Notes: generated by a model from the sequence alone, not told the origin. Positions 13,505 to 22,360 are shown, numbered from the stretch's first letter. The stretch is 63,282 bases of DNA from Sutterella wadsworthensis (GCF_003315195.1 NZ_QNRV01000014.1:1-63282), one strand, 5' to 3'. Made by a program: numbers and translations.

Positions 13505-14869
13505 ATGAAGCCTCCCGGCCATGAAAGCGAAAAACACAAACTTGGGCTTATCGTCTGCATCGGCATTGTTGCCGGCAACATGATCGAGGGAATTGCCCTG
13601 CTGCCAGCCAACCTCGCCTCGATCGGTTCCATCTCTCTTATCGGCTGGATCATCGTAGTCATCGGCGCAATGTCGCTGGCCTACGTCTACGCCAGACTCT
13701 CCACCGTCAATCCGCAAAGCGGCGGTCCTGTCGCCTACGCCGGCGAAGTCAGCACCGCCTTCGGCTTTCAATCGAGCATTCTTTACTACAACGCCAACTG
13801 GGTTGGAAACCTAGCCATCGGCGTGACAGCGGTTTCTTATTTGTCGATGTTCTTTCCTGCCCTGCAGGAACCGATTCCCGCCGGTCTGGTCTGCATCGCC
13901 ATCGTCTGGATCTTTACCATCCTCAACTTCATGGGCGGATCCTTTATCGGCCGCATGGCGACCATTGGTCTTGTCGCCATGCTGCTTCCGGTGGCCGGCA
14001 CAGCAATCTTCGGCTGGTTCTGGTTTGATCCCCAAACCTACACCGCCAATTGGAATACTTCAGGCGCCGCCGATTCCGAAGCGGTCATCCGCAGCGTACT
14101 GCTCTGCCTCTGGGCATTCATCGGCATCGAATCGGCCTCCGTATCCACCGGTCTGGTGAAAAATCCCCGAAAAACGGTGCCGCTTGCGACATTGCTGGGA
14201 ACGGGACTGGCCGGCATTGTTTATGTTCTGAGCTTTCAAGCTATTGCCGGCATGTTCCCTGCGGATGTCATTGCTAAATCCGGCGCGCCATTCGCAGCGA
14301 GCGTTGCACTCATGGTGGGTGACTGGGCTGCTCCGGTTGTTGCCGCATGCACCGTGATTGCCTGCCTGACTTCTCTGGGCTCATGGATGCTTCTGGTGAC
14401 TCAAGCCGGCGCTCGAGCTGCCCGAGACGGGCACTTTCCCAAAATCTATGGTGAACTGGATCATCGGGGCATGCCGCGCAAAGGCCTCATTTTGGCTGCC
14501 AGTCAAATGACGGGGCTGATGCTCCTCATCACTGCACTCAATGCCAAGGGCGGCTCCGCAGCCTCGCTTTTTGAGATGATCACCGAGATTGCCGTCTTGC
14601 TGACGATGCTCCCTTATTTCTACAGCTGCATTGATCTGCTTCGCATTGAAAGCACCTCGCGGCAGGGGCGTTTGTCCTGCATCGCAGCGGTTCTGGGCTG
14701 CGGATTCTGCTTCATAGCGCTTGCCGGTGCAGGCGCAACAAACCTGATGCTCACCATCGGCGTGAGCTTGGTCGTGATGATGATCTACTCGTGGCGGATG
14801 GGAACGGTCCAAGCCAACCGCCTGAGTTTCGCAGCTCAGCCTATATCATCATCGGCTGCCGGCTCTTAA
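13505..14869 (+). CDS. CadB-like basic amino acid/amine antiporter, orphan paralogue
   Basis: Twelve-segment APC-superfamily transporter of 454 residues, closely similar along its whole length to the window's other CadB (29413-30786) and to E. coli CadB. Shared segments include SLAYVYARLSTVNPQSGGP, LLCLWAFIGIESASVSTG and SLGSWMLLVTQAGARAA. The expected role is lysine/cadaverine exchange. The first membrane helix is unusual: the substrate-binding GNMMGSGIALLP of CadB is GNMIEGIALLP here, one residue shorter and with the GSG motif broken, so specificity or activity may differ. The start at 13505 is chosen by alignment with CadB, with AAAGG upstream. No decarboxylase gene is adjacent. Confidence 0.88.
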   Translation: MKPPGHESEKHKLGLIVCIGIVAGNMIEGIALLPANLASIGSISLIGWIIVVIGAMSLAYVYARLSTVNPQSGGPVAYAGEVSTAFGFQSSILYYNANWVGNLAIGVTAVSYLSMFFPALQEPIPAGLVCIAIVWIFTILNFMGGSFIGRMATIGLVAMLLPVAGTAIFGWFWFDPQTYTANWNTSGAADSEAVIRSVLLCLWAFIGIESASVSTGLVKNPRKTVPLATLLGTGLAGIVYVLSFQAIAGMFPADVIAKSGAPFAASVALMVGDWAAPVVAACTVIACLTSLGSWMLLVTQAGARAARDGHFPKIYGELDHRGMPRKGLILAASQMTGLMLLITALNAKGGSAASLFEMITEIAVLLTMLPYFYSCIDLLRIESTSRQGRLSCIAAVLGCGFCFIALAGAGATNLMLTIGVSLVVMMIYSWRMGTVQANRLSFAAQPISSSAAGS

Positions 14870-14900
14870 TGCTCCTCTTCTTAAAGCGCTGACAGCATAA

Positions 14901-14933
14901 ACGGGCGATCGTCTTGGGATGACTTTCGCCCGT
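14901..14933. terminator. Hairpin between converging genes
   Basis: An 8-bp inverted repeat (ACGGGCGA with TCGCCCGT) lies between the converging cadB paralogue and aldehyde dehydrogenase gene. There is no T-run on either side, so the terminator role rests on position. Confidence 0.4.
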
Positions 14934-14950
14934 TGCGGCGTCTTATCGGC

Positions 14951-16396
14951 TTAGGAACCGTGCTCGAAAATCGCCTTGGGTTCTGTAAATTCGAGCAGAC
15001 CGAAAACGCCGCCTTCACGACCGACGCCACTCGATTTAAAGCCGCCGAAGGGAGCTGCAAGGTCGCGTGACGCGTCATTCACGTAGACGTTCCCCGTGCG
15101 CATACGACGCGCAAAATTCACCGCTGCCTCATGAGGACCAAAGACAGCGCCGCACAGACCGTACTGCGTGCCGTCGGCAATCGCCAGCGCTTCTTCGAGC
15201 GTGTTGTACGGCATCACCGACAGGACAGGGCCAAAGATTTCTTCCTGAGCAATCCGCATCTCAGGCCGGACATCCGAAAATACAACGGGCGGCACGAACC
15301 ATCCGTCATCGGCGCCCGGTTCCGGCGGCAGCCCGCCGGCAACCAGACGAGCCCCCTCGCGGATGCCCGAAGCGATGTATCCCCGAACGCGTTCAAACTG
15401 CGCCCCGGAAATTAAGGGGCCCATACGGGTTGCCGGATCCGTGGGGTCTCCCATCGGGTAGTCTGCAAGAACGGATTTGAGAAGTGCTTCAGCGGTTTGG
15501 AGCTTTTCAGCAGGAACCAGAAATCGAGATAGCGCTGTGCAGGTCTGTCCGGCATTGAGGAGCAAGGAATCCAGCACTTTCTTCGCGGCCATCCGGCCGG
15601 CCTCATGCCCCTCGAGCTCCGGCAGCCACACCGCCGCTGACTTGCCTCCGAGCTCCAAAATGAGGCGCTTCATCATCGGGGCGGCACGGCCTGCAATTCG
15701 GCGGCCGACGGCTGTTGATCCCGTAAAGGAAATCAAATCGACCCCTGCGTGCCCGGTCATGGCCTCCCCTACGGTTTCACCGTATCCCTGTACAAGATTG
15801 AGAACCCCGGGCGGAAATCCGGCCTCTTCAAAGGCTTCAATGAGCAAAACGGCGGTAAGCGGCGTCCATTCGCTCGGCTTGAGCACAACCGTGCAGCCCA
15901 TAAGCAGCGCCGGAACAACCTTCTGAATGATCTGCCCCAAAGGGTAATTCCACGGCGTAATGGCAGCGACGACACCTACTGGTTCACGCATGACGAGGGA
16001 CGCGGGAAATGCTTCTTCTGCGGCAATCGACCGTGCGGCCGCAATAAATGCGGCCGTACGTTTTTGCTGATAGAGGCAGTGCTTGCTTCGTGCGAAAGCA
16101 ACCGGGGCACCGAGTTCGGCGACCTCCAATTCAATGACGGCTTCCGTTTTTTCGCAAAAACGCCTGAGCATCCCTTCCATCAGCGCGATGCGCTGCGCGA
16201 GCGGCGTACTGCTCCAGCGGGGAAATGCGCTTTGAGCCGCTGCGACGGCGGCATCCACCTCTTCGGGCGTACCGTCCGGAACACGCGCGAATATTTCGCG
16301 AGTCGCCGGATTTTCAACGTCAATCATGGCGCCCTTAGGGGTTGTCCAGACGCCGTTAATGTAATGTTTTCCAAAATGCGAGTTGGCTGCGCGCAT
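14951..16396 (-). CDS. Aldehyde dehydrogenase, NAD(P)-dependent
   Basis: Oxidises an aldehyde to the acid. The 481-residue protein shows the full family pattern: TPWNYPLGQ (substrate/cofactor Asn), GSTAVGRRIA (cofactor loop), catalytic base Glu in LELGGKSA, catalytic Cys in NAGQTCTA, EEIFGPVLSV, and PFGGFKSSGVGREGG at the end. GAGGAG precedes the ATG. It is divergent from an M20 peptidase gene 262 bases away. Substrate cannot be told; given the decarboxylases in this region an amino-aldehyde is conceivable, but that is only a guess. Confidence 0.93.
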   Translation of the reverse strand: MRAANSHFGKHYINGVWTTPKGAMIDVENPATREIFARVPDGTPEEVDAAVAAAQSAFPRWSSTPLAQRIALMEGMLRRFCEKTEAVIELEVAELGAPVAFARSKHCLYQQKRTAAFIAAARSIAAEEAFPASLVMREPVGVVAAITPWNYPLGQIIQKVVPALLMGCTVVLKPSEWTPLTAVLLIEAFEEAGFPPGVLNLVQGYGETVGEAMTGHAGVDLISFTGSTAVGRRIAGRAAPMMKRLILELGGKSAAVWLPELEGHEAGRMAAKKVLDSLLLNAGQTCTALSRFLVPAEKLQTAEALLKSVLADYPMGDPTDPATRMGPLISGAQFERVRGYIASGIREGARLVAGGLPPEPGADDGWFVPPVVFSDVRPEMRIAQEEIFGPVLSVMPYNTLEEALAIADGTQYGLCGAVFGPHEAAVNFARRMRTGNVYVNDASRDLAAPFGGFKSSGVGREGGVFGLLEFTEPKAIFEHGS

Positions 16397-16658
16397 ACGG
16401 ATCTCCTCACTCCTTCGAGCAACAACACAATCCCGGGCTCCAACCCACCATTGTACGCATCATCCTTTGTCTTAACCTGCTAGGCAAGGCAATCGACCTT
16501 GGATTCGCTCCTGCTTCGTGCCGCGCCGAAAAAATCCATTCAGAGCGACGGTTTATTTGATCTTTGACGCAGGACTTGAGCGATTGTCTTGTCCTGAAAG
16601 CTCTGGAGACCGCGCTATTCTCAATCACACGAATAACCATTCCTTGAAGGACATTTTC

Positions 16659-17828
16659 ATGCCGCAGGACACATTGGAACAACGCGCCGTTCTTTGGACA
16701 CAGGCGCTCGTCCGAGTCCCAAGCGTTTCTGGGTCACCCGCCTGTCTGCAGGTGCTGGAAACCGCTCGAGACCTTATTGAATCAACAGGCGTCGAGGCCG
16801 ACATCCGCATCCTCTTCCCTGAAGCGCCCAACCCTGTGCTGCTGGCCCGAACCGGCCGCGGCAAGGCGGGTGTGCCGGAACTCATGCTCTCGGGGCACGT
16901 CGACGTCGTCCCGCCCGCCGGCATGGAAGATCCTTGGAGCGCCCGCATCGAGGGTGACCGCATGCACGGACGCGGCACAACGGACATGAAGAGCGGCGCA
17001 GCCTGTGCGCTCACGACATTTTGTGAAGCCGCTCGTCAAGGCGTCGACGGCGTACTTTGGCTCATTCTCTCTACGGATGAGGAAACCGCGGCCCAAGGTG
17101 TCGTTAGAGCCTTGAGCTGCCCGGATGCTCCGCGTCCTCAGCTCTGCGTCATTTGTGAACCAACGGGGCTGTACGTACGTTCAGCACATCGCGGAGACTG
17201 CTGGATCCGCGTGGACTTTACCGGCAAGAGCGCTCACTCGAGCCGCCCGCATCTCGGCATCAATGCCATTGAAGCGGCGGCGCTCTTTATCGTTCACGCC
17301 AAAAAACGTCTTCCGGAACTGCTCGCAGGAAACGCCGCAGCAGGTCCGGCCTCATCCTCTATTGATCTTGTTTCGGGCGGCGCAGCGGAAAATGTTGTTC
17401 CGGCCAGTGCTTCCGTCACCATTGACTTTCGCTATCAAGGCGTAGAGTCCGCCCAAGTGCAGTGTGACCGCATTGAAAAGATTCTTTGCGAAGTTCGAAC
17501 AGACCCCGACTTTCCTCCGGTTTCGACTTCACTCACGGTAACGGGCGACTGGACGGCACTCTCCACGGACATGACGCAGCCCTTGGCACAGGCCGCCGTT
17601 GCAGCGCTTGGCGAGTCGCTTGGGCATATCCCTGAAACGACCGAAATGACGGGTTGGGGTGAAGGCGGTTCAATGCAGAAATTCGGCATTCCAGCCTTCT
17701 ATTTTGGGCCTGGCGACGGACCGCTCGCACATACGCCCAAAGAATCCGTCAGCGTTTCTGAAATCAAAACTGCCGTCAAAGCACTCTTCCATCTTGTGGA
17801 TCGGCTGGTCGTCCATCCGAAACTGTGA
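16659..17828 (+). CDS. M20 family metallopeptidase (ArgE/DapE-like deacylase)
   Basis: Predicted cytoplasmic two-zinc hydrolase that removes an acyl group or splits a short peptide. From the ATG at 16659 (GAAGGA upstream) the protein has 389 residues. It shows the family metal ligands in order: SGHVDVVPP (His), GRGTTDMKSG (bridging Asp), STDEETAAQG (catalytic Glu pair), CEPTG and the C-terminal HTPKES. The 47-codon extension of the open frame upstream does not look like the family and is left out. ArgE, DapE and dipeptidase members cannot be separated by eye. It is followed by a strong terminator and so forms a one-gene unit. Confidence 0.88.
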   Translation: MPQDTLEQRAVLWTQALVRVPSVSGSPACLQVLETARDLIESTGVEADIRILFPEAPNPVLLARTGRGKAGVPELMLSGHVDVVPPAGMEDPWSARIEGDRMHGRGTTDMKSGAACALTTFCEAARQGVDGVLWLILSTDEETAAQGVVRALSCPDAPRPQLCVICEPTGLYVRSAHRGDCWIRVDFTGKSAHSSRPHLGINAIEAAALFIVHAKKRLPELLAGNAAAGPASSSIDLVSGGAAENVVPASASVTIDFRYQGVESAQVQCDRIEKILCEVRTDPDFPPVSTSLTVTGDWTALSTDMTQPLAQAAVAALGESLGHIPETTEMTGWGEGGSMQKFGIPAFYFGPGDGPLAHTPKESVSVSEIKTAVKALFHLVDRLVVHPKL

Positions 17829-17860
17829 AATCAGTATTGACGCAGGAAAGTATGGATTAC

Positions 17861-17899
17861 AGGCGAAGGCGCACTGATGTGGTGCGCCTTCGCCTTTTT
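17861..17899 (+). terminator. Intrinsic terminator of the M20 peptidase gene
   Basis: A perfect 14-bp stem (AGGCGAAGGCGCAC with GTGCGCCTTCGCCT) with a 7-base loop runs into a T-run on the plus strand, 33 bases after the stop. Confidence 0.9.
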
Positions 17900-18147
17900 A
17901 TGTGCTTCAAGGGCGGTTCGTCCATCCCGCGCGTGCATGGACCCCGTTATCCAAACTCAGCAGCCCGCCAGTACTCCGCTTTCGCAGATCAGCTCCTGGC
18001 TTGCTTTGCGCCTGCAAGAGCAAGCATCCCAATGAGTTTGGCACTGTCTTTGCTCATTATTTTTTTACAGTCCCTCCCTATTGAATCGGGCAAGACGCCA
18101 GATTCAATGACGGCCGCCTTTCAGATTATTTCAAGAGTTGAATTGCC

Positions 18148-19683
18148 ATGACCAATACCTTCCGCATGCTGATGCTCACCGGCGCTCTCGCCGGAGCTTT
18201 TGCCGTCTCCACAGGCGCTGCCGCCAAGGAAATCACCGTCGCGCTCGCCTCAACCTTCACGACGATGGATCCTTACGATGCCGGCGACACGCTTTCACAG
18301 AACTCGGCCAAGTCAATGTACGAAGGGCTTTTTGGTCTCGACAAGGACATGAAGCTTAAGAACGCCCTTGCAACCGGCTACGAAGTGAGTAAGGACGGCC
18401 TGGTCTACACGGTGACGCTCAGAAAAGGCGTGATGTTCCATGACGGTACGGAATTCAAAGCCGATGCCGTCAAAGCCAATTTCGACCGCGTGACGAATAA
18501 GGACAATGCGCTCCGACGCTACACGCTCTACATGAACATTGCCAAAACCGAAGTCGTTGATGACTATACGGTGCGCATTACGCTCCATACGCCGTTCTCG
18601 GCCTTCATCAATCAGCTTGCCCATCCGGCCGGCGTGATGATTTGCCCGAAGTCGCTTGAAAAATATCCGGGCAAGCAGATTGCTTTTCATCCCTGCGGCA
18701 CGGGTCCTTACATCCTGAAAGATTACAACCCCTCGGAAATTCTCCATGTTGTCAAGAACCCCAACTACTGGCAGAAGGGGCTCCCCAAACTTGACGGCAT
18801 TTACTTCAAGCCGGTGCCGGAAAATTCAACGCGTGTAGCCATGCTGCGCACGGGCGAAGCACAGTTCATCTTCCCTGTTCCCCCCGAACAGGCCAAGACC
18901 TTGACTGGCAGCGACAACCTTGAAGTGACTGTTTCGCCCTCCATCATTGAGCGTTACGTCGCTTTCAACACTAAAACCAAGCCCTTCAACGACGTACGGG
19001 TGCGCAAAGCGCTCAATTACGCCGTCAATAAAGAAGCCCTTGCCAAGGTGGCCTTCAGCGGCTATGCCGTTCCGGCCACGGGCTCTGCACCGGAAGGCGT
19101 CGACTATGCCAAGGTCTATGAGCCCTGGCCTTACGATCCCAAGAAAGCCCGCGAACTCCTGAAGGAAGCGGGCTACCCGAACGGCTTCACTGCAACCCTC
19201 TGGTCGCTCTACAACCACACCACTGCACAGAAAGTCATTCAGTTCCTGCAGCAGCAGTTTGCTCAGGTCGGCGTCAAAGTTTCGATCCTTGCCATGGAAG
19301 CCGGTCAGCGTAATGAATATCTGCTGAAAAAACCTGAAGATGCCAAGCTCAACATGCTCTATGCCGGTTGGTCGAGCTCCACGGGCGAACTTGACTGGGC
19401 GCTCCGTCCGCTGCTTGCTACGGCAAGCTGGGCGCCGGTGGCGGGCAACTACGGCTTTTATTCCAGCAAGGTGCTTGACGACAGCTTTACGAAAGCACTG
19501 CTCACGACGGATCGTGCTGAAAAGACCAAGCTCTATAACGCCGGTCAGGACGCCATTTGGAACGATGCGCCGTGGATCTTTCTCATCAACGAACAGAATG
19601 TTTCGGCCAAGGTTAAGAACCTGAAGAAATTCTACGTTCAGCCTGATGCCGGCTTTGACTACTACGAAGCGGAGCTCGATTAA
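18148..19683 (+). CDS. gsiB: Periplasmic peptide/glutathione-binding protein (GsiB-like)
   Basis: Solute-binding protein of a peptide-type ABC importer, family SBP_bac_5, 511 residues. A Sec signal peptide ends near GAAA|KE (residues 24-27). Similarity to E. coli GsiB runs along the whole protein, for example FTTMDPYDAGDTLSQ, AKSMYEGLFGLDKDMKLKN, PFSAFINQLAHPA and EPWPYDPKKARELLKEAGYP. Glutathione or a related peptide is therefore the likely ligand. No permease or ATPase gene is adjacent, so it must share a transporter encoded elsewhere, possibly the Gsi/Dpp-like one at 48617-52094. The ribosome-binding site is weak. Confidence 0.88.
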   Translation: MTNTFRMLMLTGALAGAFAVSTGAAAKEITVALASTFTTMDPYDAGDTLSQNSAKSMYEGLFGLDKDMKLKNALATGYEVSKDGLVYTVTLRKGVMFHDGTEFKADAVKANFDRVTNKDNALRRYTLYMNIAKTEVVDDYTVRITLHTPFSAFINQLAHPAGVMICPKSLEKYPGKQIAFHPCGTGPYILKDYNPSEILHVVKNPNYWQKGLPKLDGIYFKPVPENSTRVAMLRTGEAQFIFPVPPEQAKTLTGSDNLEVTVSPSIIERYVAFNTKTKPFNDVRVRKALNYAVNKEALAKVAFSGYAVPATGSAPEGVDYAKVYEPWPYDPKKARELLKEAGYPNGFTATLWSLYNHTTAQKVIQFLQQQFAQVGVKVSILAMEAGQRNEYLLKKPEDAKLNMLYAGWSSSTGELDWALRPLLATASWAPVAGNYGFYSSKVLDDSFTKALLTTDRAEKTKLYNAGQDAIWNDAPWIFLINEQNVSAKVKNLKKFYVQPDAGFDYYEAELD

Positions 19684-19694
19684 CCGCCGCAGGG

Positions 19695-19735
19695 ATGCAG
19701 CACACGCAACGGACAAATGGTCCCGTGTGCTGCAT
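19695..19735 (+). other. Hairpin after gsiB-like gene
   Basis: A perfect 12-bp inverted repeat (ATGCAGCACACG with CGTGTGCTGCAT) starts 11 bases after the stop and lacks a T-run. It probably protects the 3' end of the abundant binding-protein mRNA. Confidence 0.5.
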
Positions 19736-19791
19736 GGCTGTTGATTCAGAACTCACGAACAGCTCCGCTTCGCTTTTCCTTCCGTCAGTCT

Positions 19792-19824
19792 GCGGTTTCT
19801 CGATGAAACCGCGGGCTTTTTTTT
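19792..19824 (+). terminator. Intrinsic terminator after gsiB-like gene
   Basis: An 8-bp stem (GCGGTTTC with GAAACCGC, loop of 5) is followed by GGGC and T8 on the plus strand. It lies between the gsiB-like gene and the converging MFS gene. Confidence 0.8.
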
Positions 19825-19847
19825 ACCGCAGTCTGAATGCTCTGGCG

Positions 19848-21179
19848 TTAGGAAAGTTTTGTCGGCTTAATCCTCAGTTCGTCTTCTGCCAGCTCCTCAG
19901 CTTCAGCCGCTGCCAGGGCAGCGGGTCTCGTCCGCCGCACAACGAGCAGCAGCACCAGAGCAATCAGTCCGGAACCGAGCATCACTGCAGCATACTTCCA
20001 GGCCTCCCCCAAAACGATGGGAATGAGGAGCGCCGATGACACCGCAAAAGCGCCCGTCTGAAAAAACTGCTGCACTGAAGCGGCCAAACCGCGGCTTTTG
20101 GGGAAATAGTCGAGGTTCATTACGTTGAGTGCCGGACGAACGGCCGCTGCCGCAAAGTTATAAACAACCGGCGCCAACAGCACCCAGGGGAAGACGGCAA
20201 AAGGACCATGATCAAATACCACGCCGAATAAGCCCGATGCCGCCAAAAAGCCTACCCCCCAAAAAAGCAATCGATTCTGACCAAACATCGCCAGCAGATG
20301 AGAACAGGCCCAAGAACCCGTCATGCCTGCAACAACCATCGGAATCATCAGCCAGCCGAATTCATCCACCCCCAGTCCCATCACATTGAGTACGAAATCA
20401 GCCGCGCCTGCAGAATAAACAATCAAGCCCAAGAAAATGAAGCCGTGCGCAACAACGCCCGACGTGAATGCGGGGACTTTGAGCACCTCCCCATAACGGA
20501 GCAATGTCGCCCACGGACGAAAAGAAACACGGCGTTCGCTGGGGAGCGACTCTTTCAGAACGCATGCTGAGCAAAATGCCATCGCCGCACTTAAAACGGC
20601 TAAAAAGATAAAAATGGACCGCCAGCCCAGATGAACGGTCAGTTCACCGCCTACAACCGGAGCTAATGCCGGGGCCAGCCCAAAAATAACCGCGATGAGC
20701 GCGATGATTTTTGCTGCATCACCCCCGCTCCAGCGATCGCGAACAATAGCCTGAGTGACAACAGGCCCCGCAGCCGCTGCCATCCCCATTACAAACCGCC
20801 AGATAAAGAACGCTTCCATCGAGTCGGCAAAAAGAAGCCCCAGCGACGAGACAGCAAATACCGTCATTGAAAGGGCAAGCACAGCCTTTCGTCCGAAAGC
20901 ATCTGAAGCCGCCCCTATCAGAAGCGACGTACAGGCAAATGCGGCCAGATAGATCGAAAGCGTCTGCTGCACGGTTACAAGCCCAACGCCGTAATGCTGC
21001 CCTATTTCATCAAAGGCGGGGACATACGCATTCGCAGCAAAAGGGCCAATCGAAGAGACAAAGGCGAGAAGCGCAGCATCTTTGGCCGTAGGACGGCCGG
21101 ATTTTGTCGCAGCTGCGACCTCATGATCCTCTTCGGCAGCCATTTTCGGATCATCAGCAGGTGTTTGTACAAGGGACAT
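19848..21179 (-). CDS. MFS drug/metabolite exporter (Bcr/CflA-like)
   Basis: 443-residue major facilitator with twelve predicted segments. After a hydrophilic N-terminus of about 32 residues comes YVPAFDEIGQHYGV, typical of the Bcr/CflA drug-resistance subfamily. It is followed by the motif-A-like loop GAASDAFGRKAVL, WRFVMGMAAAAGPVVTQAIVRD (motif C-like) and HLGWRSIFIFLA. The expected role is proton-coupled export of a small molecule; the substrate is unknown. The C-terminus is Ala/Glu-rich. It is transcribed away from the three-cassette locus. No clear ribosome-binding site. Confidence 0.85.
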   Translation of the reverse strand: MSLVQTPADDPKMAAEEDHEVAAATKSGRPTAKDAALLAFVSSIGPFAANAYVPAFDEIGQHYGVGLVTVQQTLSIYLAAFACTSLLIGAASDAFGRKAVLALSMTVFAVSSLGLLFADSMEAFFIWRFVMGMAAAAGPVVTQAIVRDRWSGGDAAKIIALIAVIFGLAPALAPVVGGELTVHLGWRSIFIFLAVLSAAMAFCSACVLKESLPSERRVSFRPWATLLRYGEVLKVPAFTSGVVAHGFIFLGLIVYSAGAADFVLNVMGLGVDEFGWLMIPMVVAGMTGSWACSHLLAMFGQNRLLFWGVGFLAASGLFGVVFDHGPFAVFPWVLLAPVVYNFAAAAVRPALNVMNLDYFPKSRGLAASVQQFFQTGAFAVSSALLIPIVLGEAWKYAAVMLGSGLIALVLLLVVRRTRPAALAAAEAEELAEDELRIKPTKLS

Positions 21180-21523
21180 AGGGATACGGGCTTGTAATTC
21201 AGCGTGAGCCCATCAATATTCATCAGACTTCTCGGCGAAGTCTAAAGCAAACCTTGCCCCTATCCGCCGAACACGACTGGATCCTCGTAATTTTGTTTTC
21301 GAAAAGTAAACAAAATTATTTTGTATAACCAATATGCCTATATTTACGGCCTGTTTGATATTTCAAACCGCAATCTTATTCATAACCAGCCAAAAGAATA
21401 AAAGTATGTCTTTATAGCCACGTTGTATTTCTTTTCTGAATCCAGCTCAATTCTGCAAAATAGGTACTAATACCAATACGTGTTGATGATTTAGTGTCGA
21501 TGAATTGATTTTTCCAGTTTGAG
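21180..21523. other. AT-rich intergenic region before the cassette array
   Basis: About 340 bases, richer in A+T than the neighbours, with no supported gene and no fourth cassette. The MFS promoter (minus strand) is presumably here. Confidence 0.4.
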
Positions 21524-21552
21524 TTGCAACTTCTTAAAAGACCGCGTAATCT
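21524..21552 (+). promoter_or_regulatory. Cassette A promoter
   Basis: TTGCAA (21524-21529), a 17-base spacer and TAATCT (21547-21552). The same pair with the same spacing stands before cassette C, and a variant before cassette B. Transcription would begin about 7 bases downstream, at the start of the 5' hairpin. Confidence 0.6.
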
Positions 21553-21559
21553 TGAACCC

Positions 21560-21576
21560 GAGATCAGGTAGATCTC
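21560..21576 (+). promoter_or_regulatory. Cassette A 5' hairpin/dyad
   Basis: GAGATC and GATCTC pair around the loop AGGTA, followed by AAGTTTTTAACA. Cassettes B and C keep the stem, the AGG-A loop and much of the tail. As DNA it is a 6-5-6 operator-like dyad. As RNA it would be the very 5' end of the transcript. Confidence 0.6.
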
Positions 21577-21615
21577 AAGTTTTTAACAGCTCATACATGT
21601 CATAGGAGAATTAGT

Positions 21616-21810
21616 ATGACCGGCAGCAATTTTCGTTCTATTCGCGAACATCTCGAACTCTCTGTTGAACAGCTCGCTGATATCCTGCGCGTTTCTGCTC
21701 ATCAGATCATTGCTTGGGAACATGGTATGTCCCAGATTCCTTCTGTTTATGCTGATCGCCTTTTCCGCTTTGACCGTCACGGTCTCTGCTTCTTCGCACC
21801 GCGAAGCTAA
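21616..21810 (+). CDS. Cassette A ORF1: small XRE-like helix-turn-helix protein
   Basis: 64 residues, starting behind a good AGGAG site. Residues 6-45 (FRSIREHLELSVEQLADIL...VSAHQIIAWEHG) fit a Cro/C1-type HTH: a helix, the A-x(3)-G-like turn replaced by ADILRVS, and a recognition helix ending in the typical WE. The rest (RLFRFDRHGLCFFAPRS) is short and unassigned. It is the first gene of cassette A and is followed after 24 bases by a 14-codon ORF. It is unrelated to the first ORFs of cassettes B and C, although the surrounding elements are alike. A role as regulator of the array is possible but not shown. Confidence 0.75.
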   Translation: MTGSNFRSIREHLELSVEQLADILRVSAHQIIAWEHGMSQIPSVYADRLFRFDRHGLCFFAPRS

Positions 21811-21834
21811 TAATTTGATTTTTAGGTAAATAAT

Positions 21835-21879
21835 ATGAATAAATCTCGAAAACGTCCGCCGGACGATCCTGCGAAATAA
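21835..21879 (+). CDS. Cassette A ORF2: 14-residue microprotein
   Basis: Encodes MNKSRKRPPDDPAK, with AGG about 9 bases before the ATG. Cassettes B (MPEYRKPPVDEAPK) and C (MGKPRKRLDGESAK) carry an ORF of exactly the same length in the same place, with a central Arg-Lys, an acidic pair and a final Lys. The stop codon overlaps the first bases of the terminator stem in all three. It could be a translated peptide with its own role or a leader-type ORF that couples translation to termination. Confidence 0.6.
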   Translation: MNKSRKRPPDDPAK

Positions 21880-21918
21880 AGGGGCTGCACCTGTAATTGG
21901 GTACAGCCCCTTTCTTTT
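21878..21918 (+). terminator. Cassette A terminator
   Basis: AAAGGGGCTG pairs with CAGCCCCTTT, followed by CTTTT. It begins within the stop codon of ORF2. Its sequence is nearly identical to that of the cassette C terminator. Confidence 0.85.
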
Positions 21919-22087
21919 GCCTGCCCATCTTCACGAGACTGAAACGCATTCTTTATAACTGTTTTCATCAAAACATCAAGATTCTGCCGCGAATGCTGTT
22001 TTCGTGACTGGATCTTCTATGCTAGGCACTAACCCTAAACTCAATTGTCGGTTTGGTTCCCTGATGTTTGTTTTTCGATTTATCTGC

Positions 22088-22117
22088 TTGCAAGCCGAAA
22101 TAAAGCTGGTGTACTCT
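22088..22117 (+). promoter_or_regulatory. Cassette B promoter
   Basis: TTGCAA (22088-22093), an 18-base spacer and TACTCT (22112-22117). This is a weaker -10 than TAATCT of cassettes A and C, but in the matching place relative to the hairpin. Confidence 0.5.
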
Positions 22118-22123
22118 AATCAC

Positions 22124-22140
22124 GAGATCAGGAATATCTC
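22124..22140 (+). promoter_or_regulatory. Cassette B 5' hairpin/dyad
   Basis: GAGAT pairs with ATCTC around CAGGAAT, followed by ATTTTTAGAACA. It corresponds to the hairpins of cassettes A and C with one base pair lost. Confidence 0.55.
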
Positions 22141-22176
22141 ATTTTTAGAACAATTCGGTAATTTTGGACTACAGAA

Positions 22177-22332
22177 ATGCTTTCTTCGATTCTTAGAATT
22201 TGCGGTGCTCTTTTTGATGCTTTTGCCCAAGACTTTATCAATACCTTCTGCATGGGCATCTCCCGAGACCTCCATGAAGTCAGTGCGCCGTTCCCCGCAG
22301 AAGATAATTCGACGTCAACTCGCACCGCTTGA
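22177..22332 (+). CDS. Cassette B ORF1: small protein, homologue of cassette C ORF1
   Basis: 51 residues. The first 44 align without gaps to the whole of cassette C ORF1. The best-kept part is residues 22-30 (NTFCMGISR here, NTFCLGVSR in C), followed by V-S-x-P-F at 35-39. Many differences at DNA level are synonymous or conservative, so the protein itself seems to be under selection. The N-terminal 20 residues are moderately hydrophobic (ILRICGALFDAFAQDF) and could form an amphipathic or membrane-seeking helix. I do not recognise the family. The GISR...PF pattern faintly recalls DUF1127 (YjiS-like) tails, but this is weak. There is no strong ribosome-binding site before the ATG. Confidence 0.6.
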   Translation: MLSSILRICGALFDAFAQDFINTFCMGISRDLHEVSAPFPAEDNSTSTRTA

Positions 22333-22360
22333 AGTCTATTTTCATTCAATAGGAGTCAAC

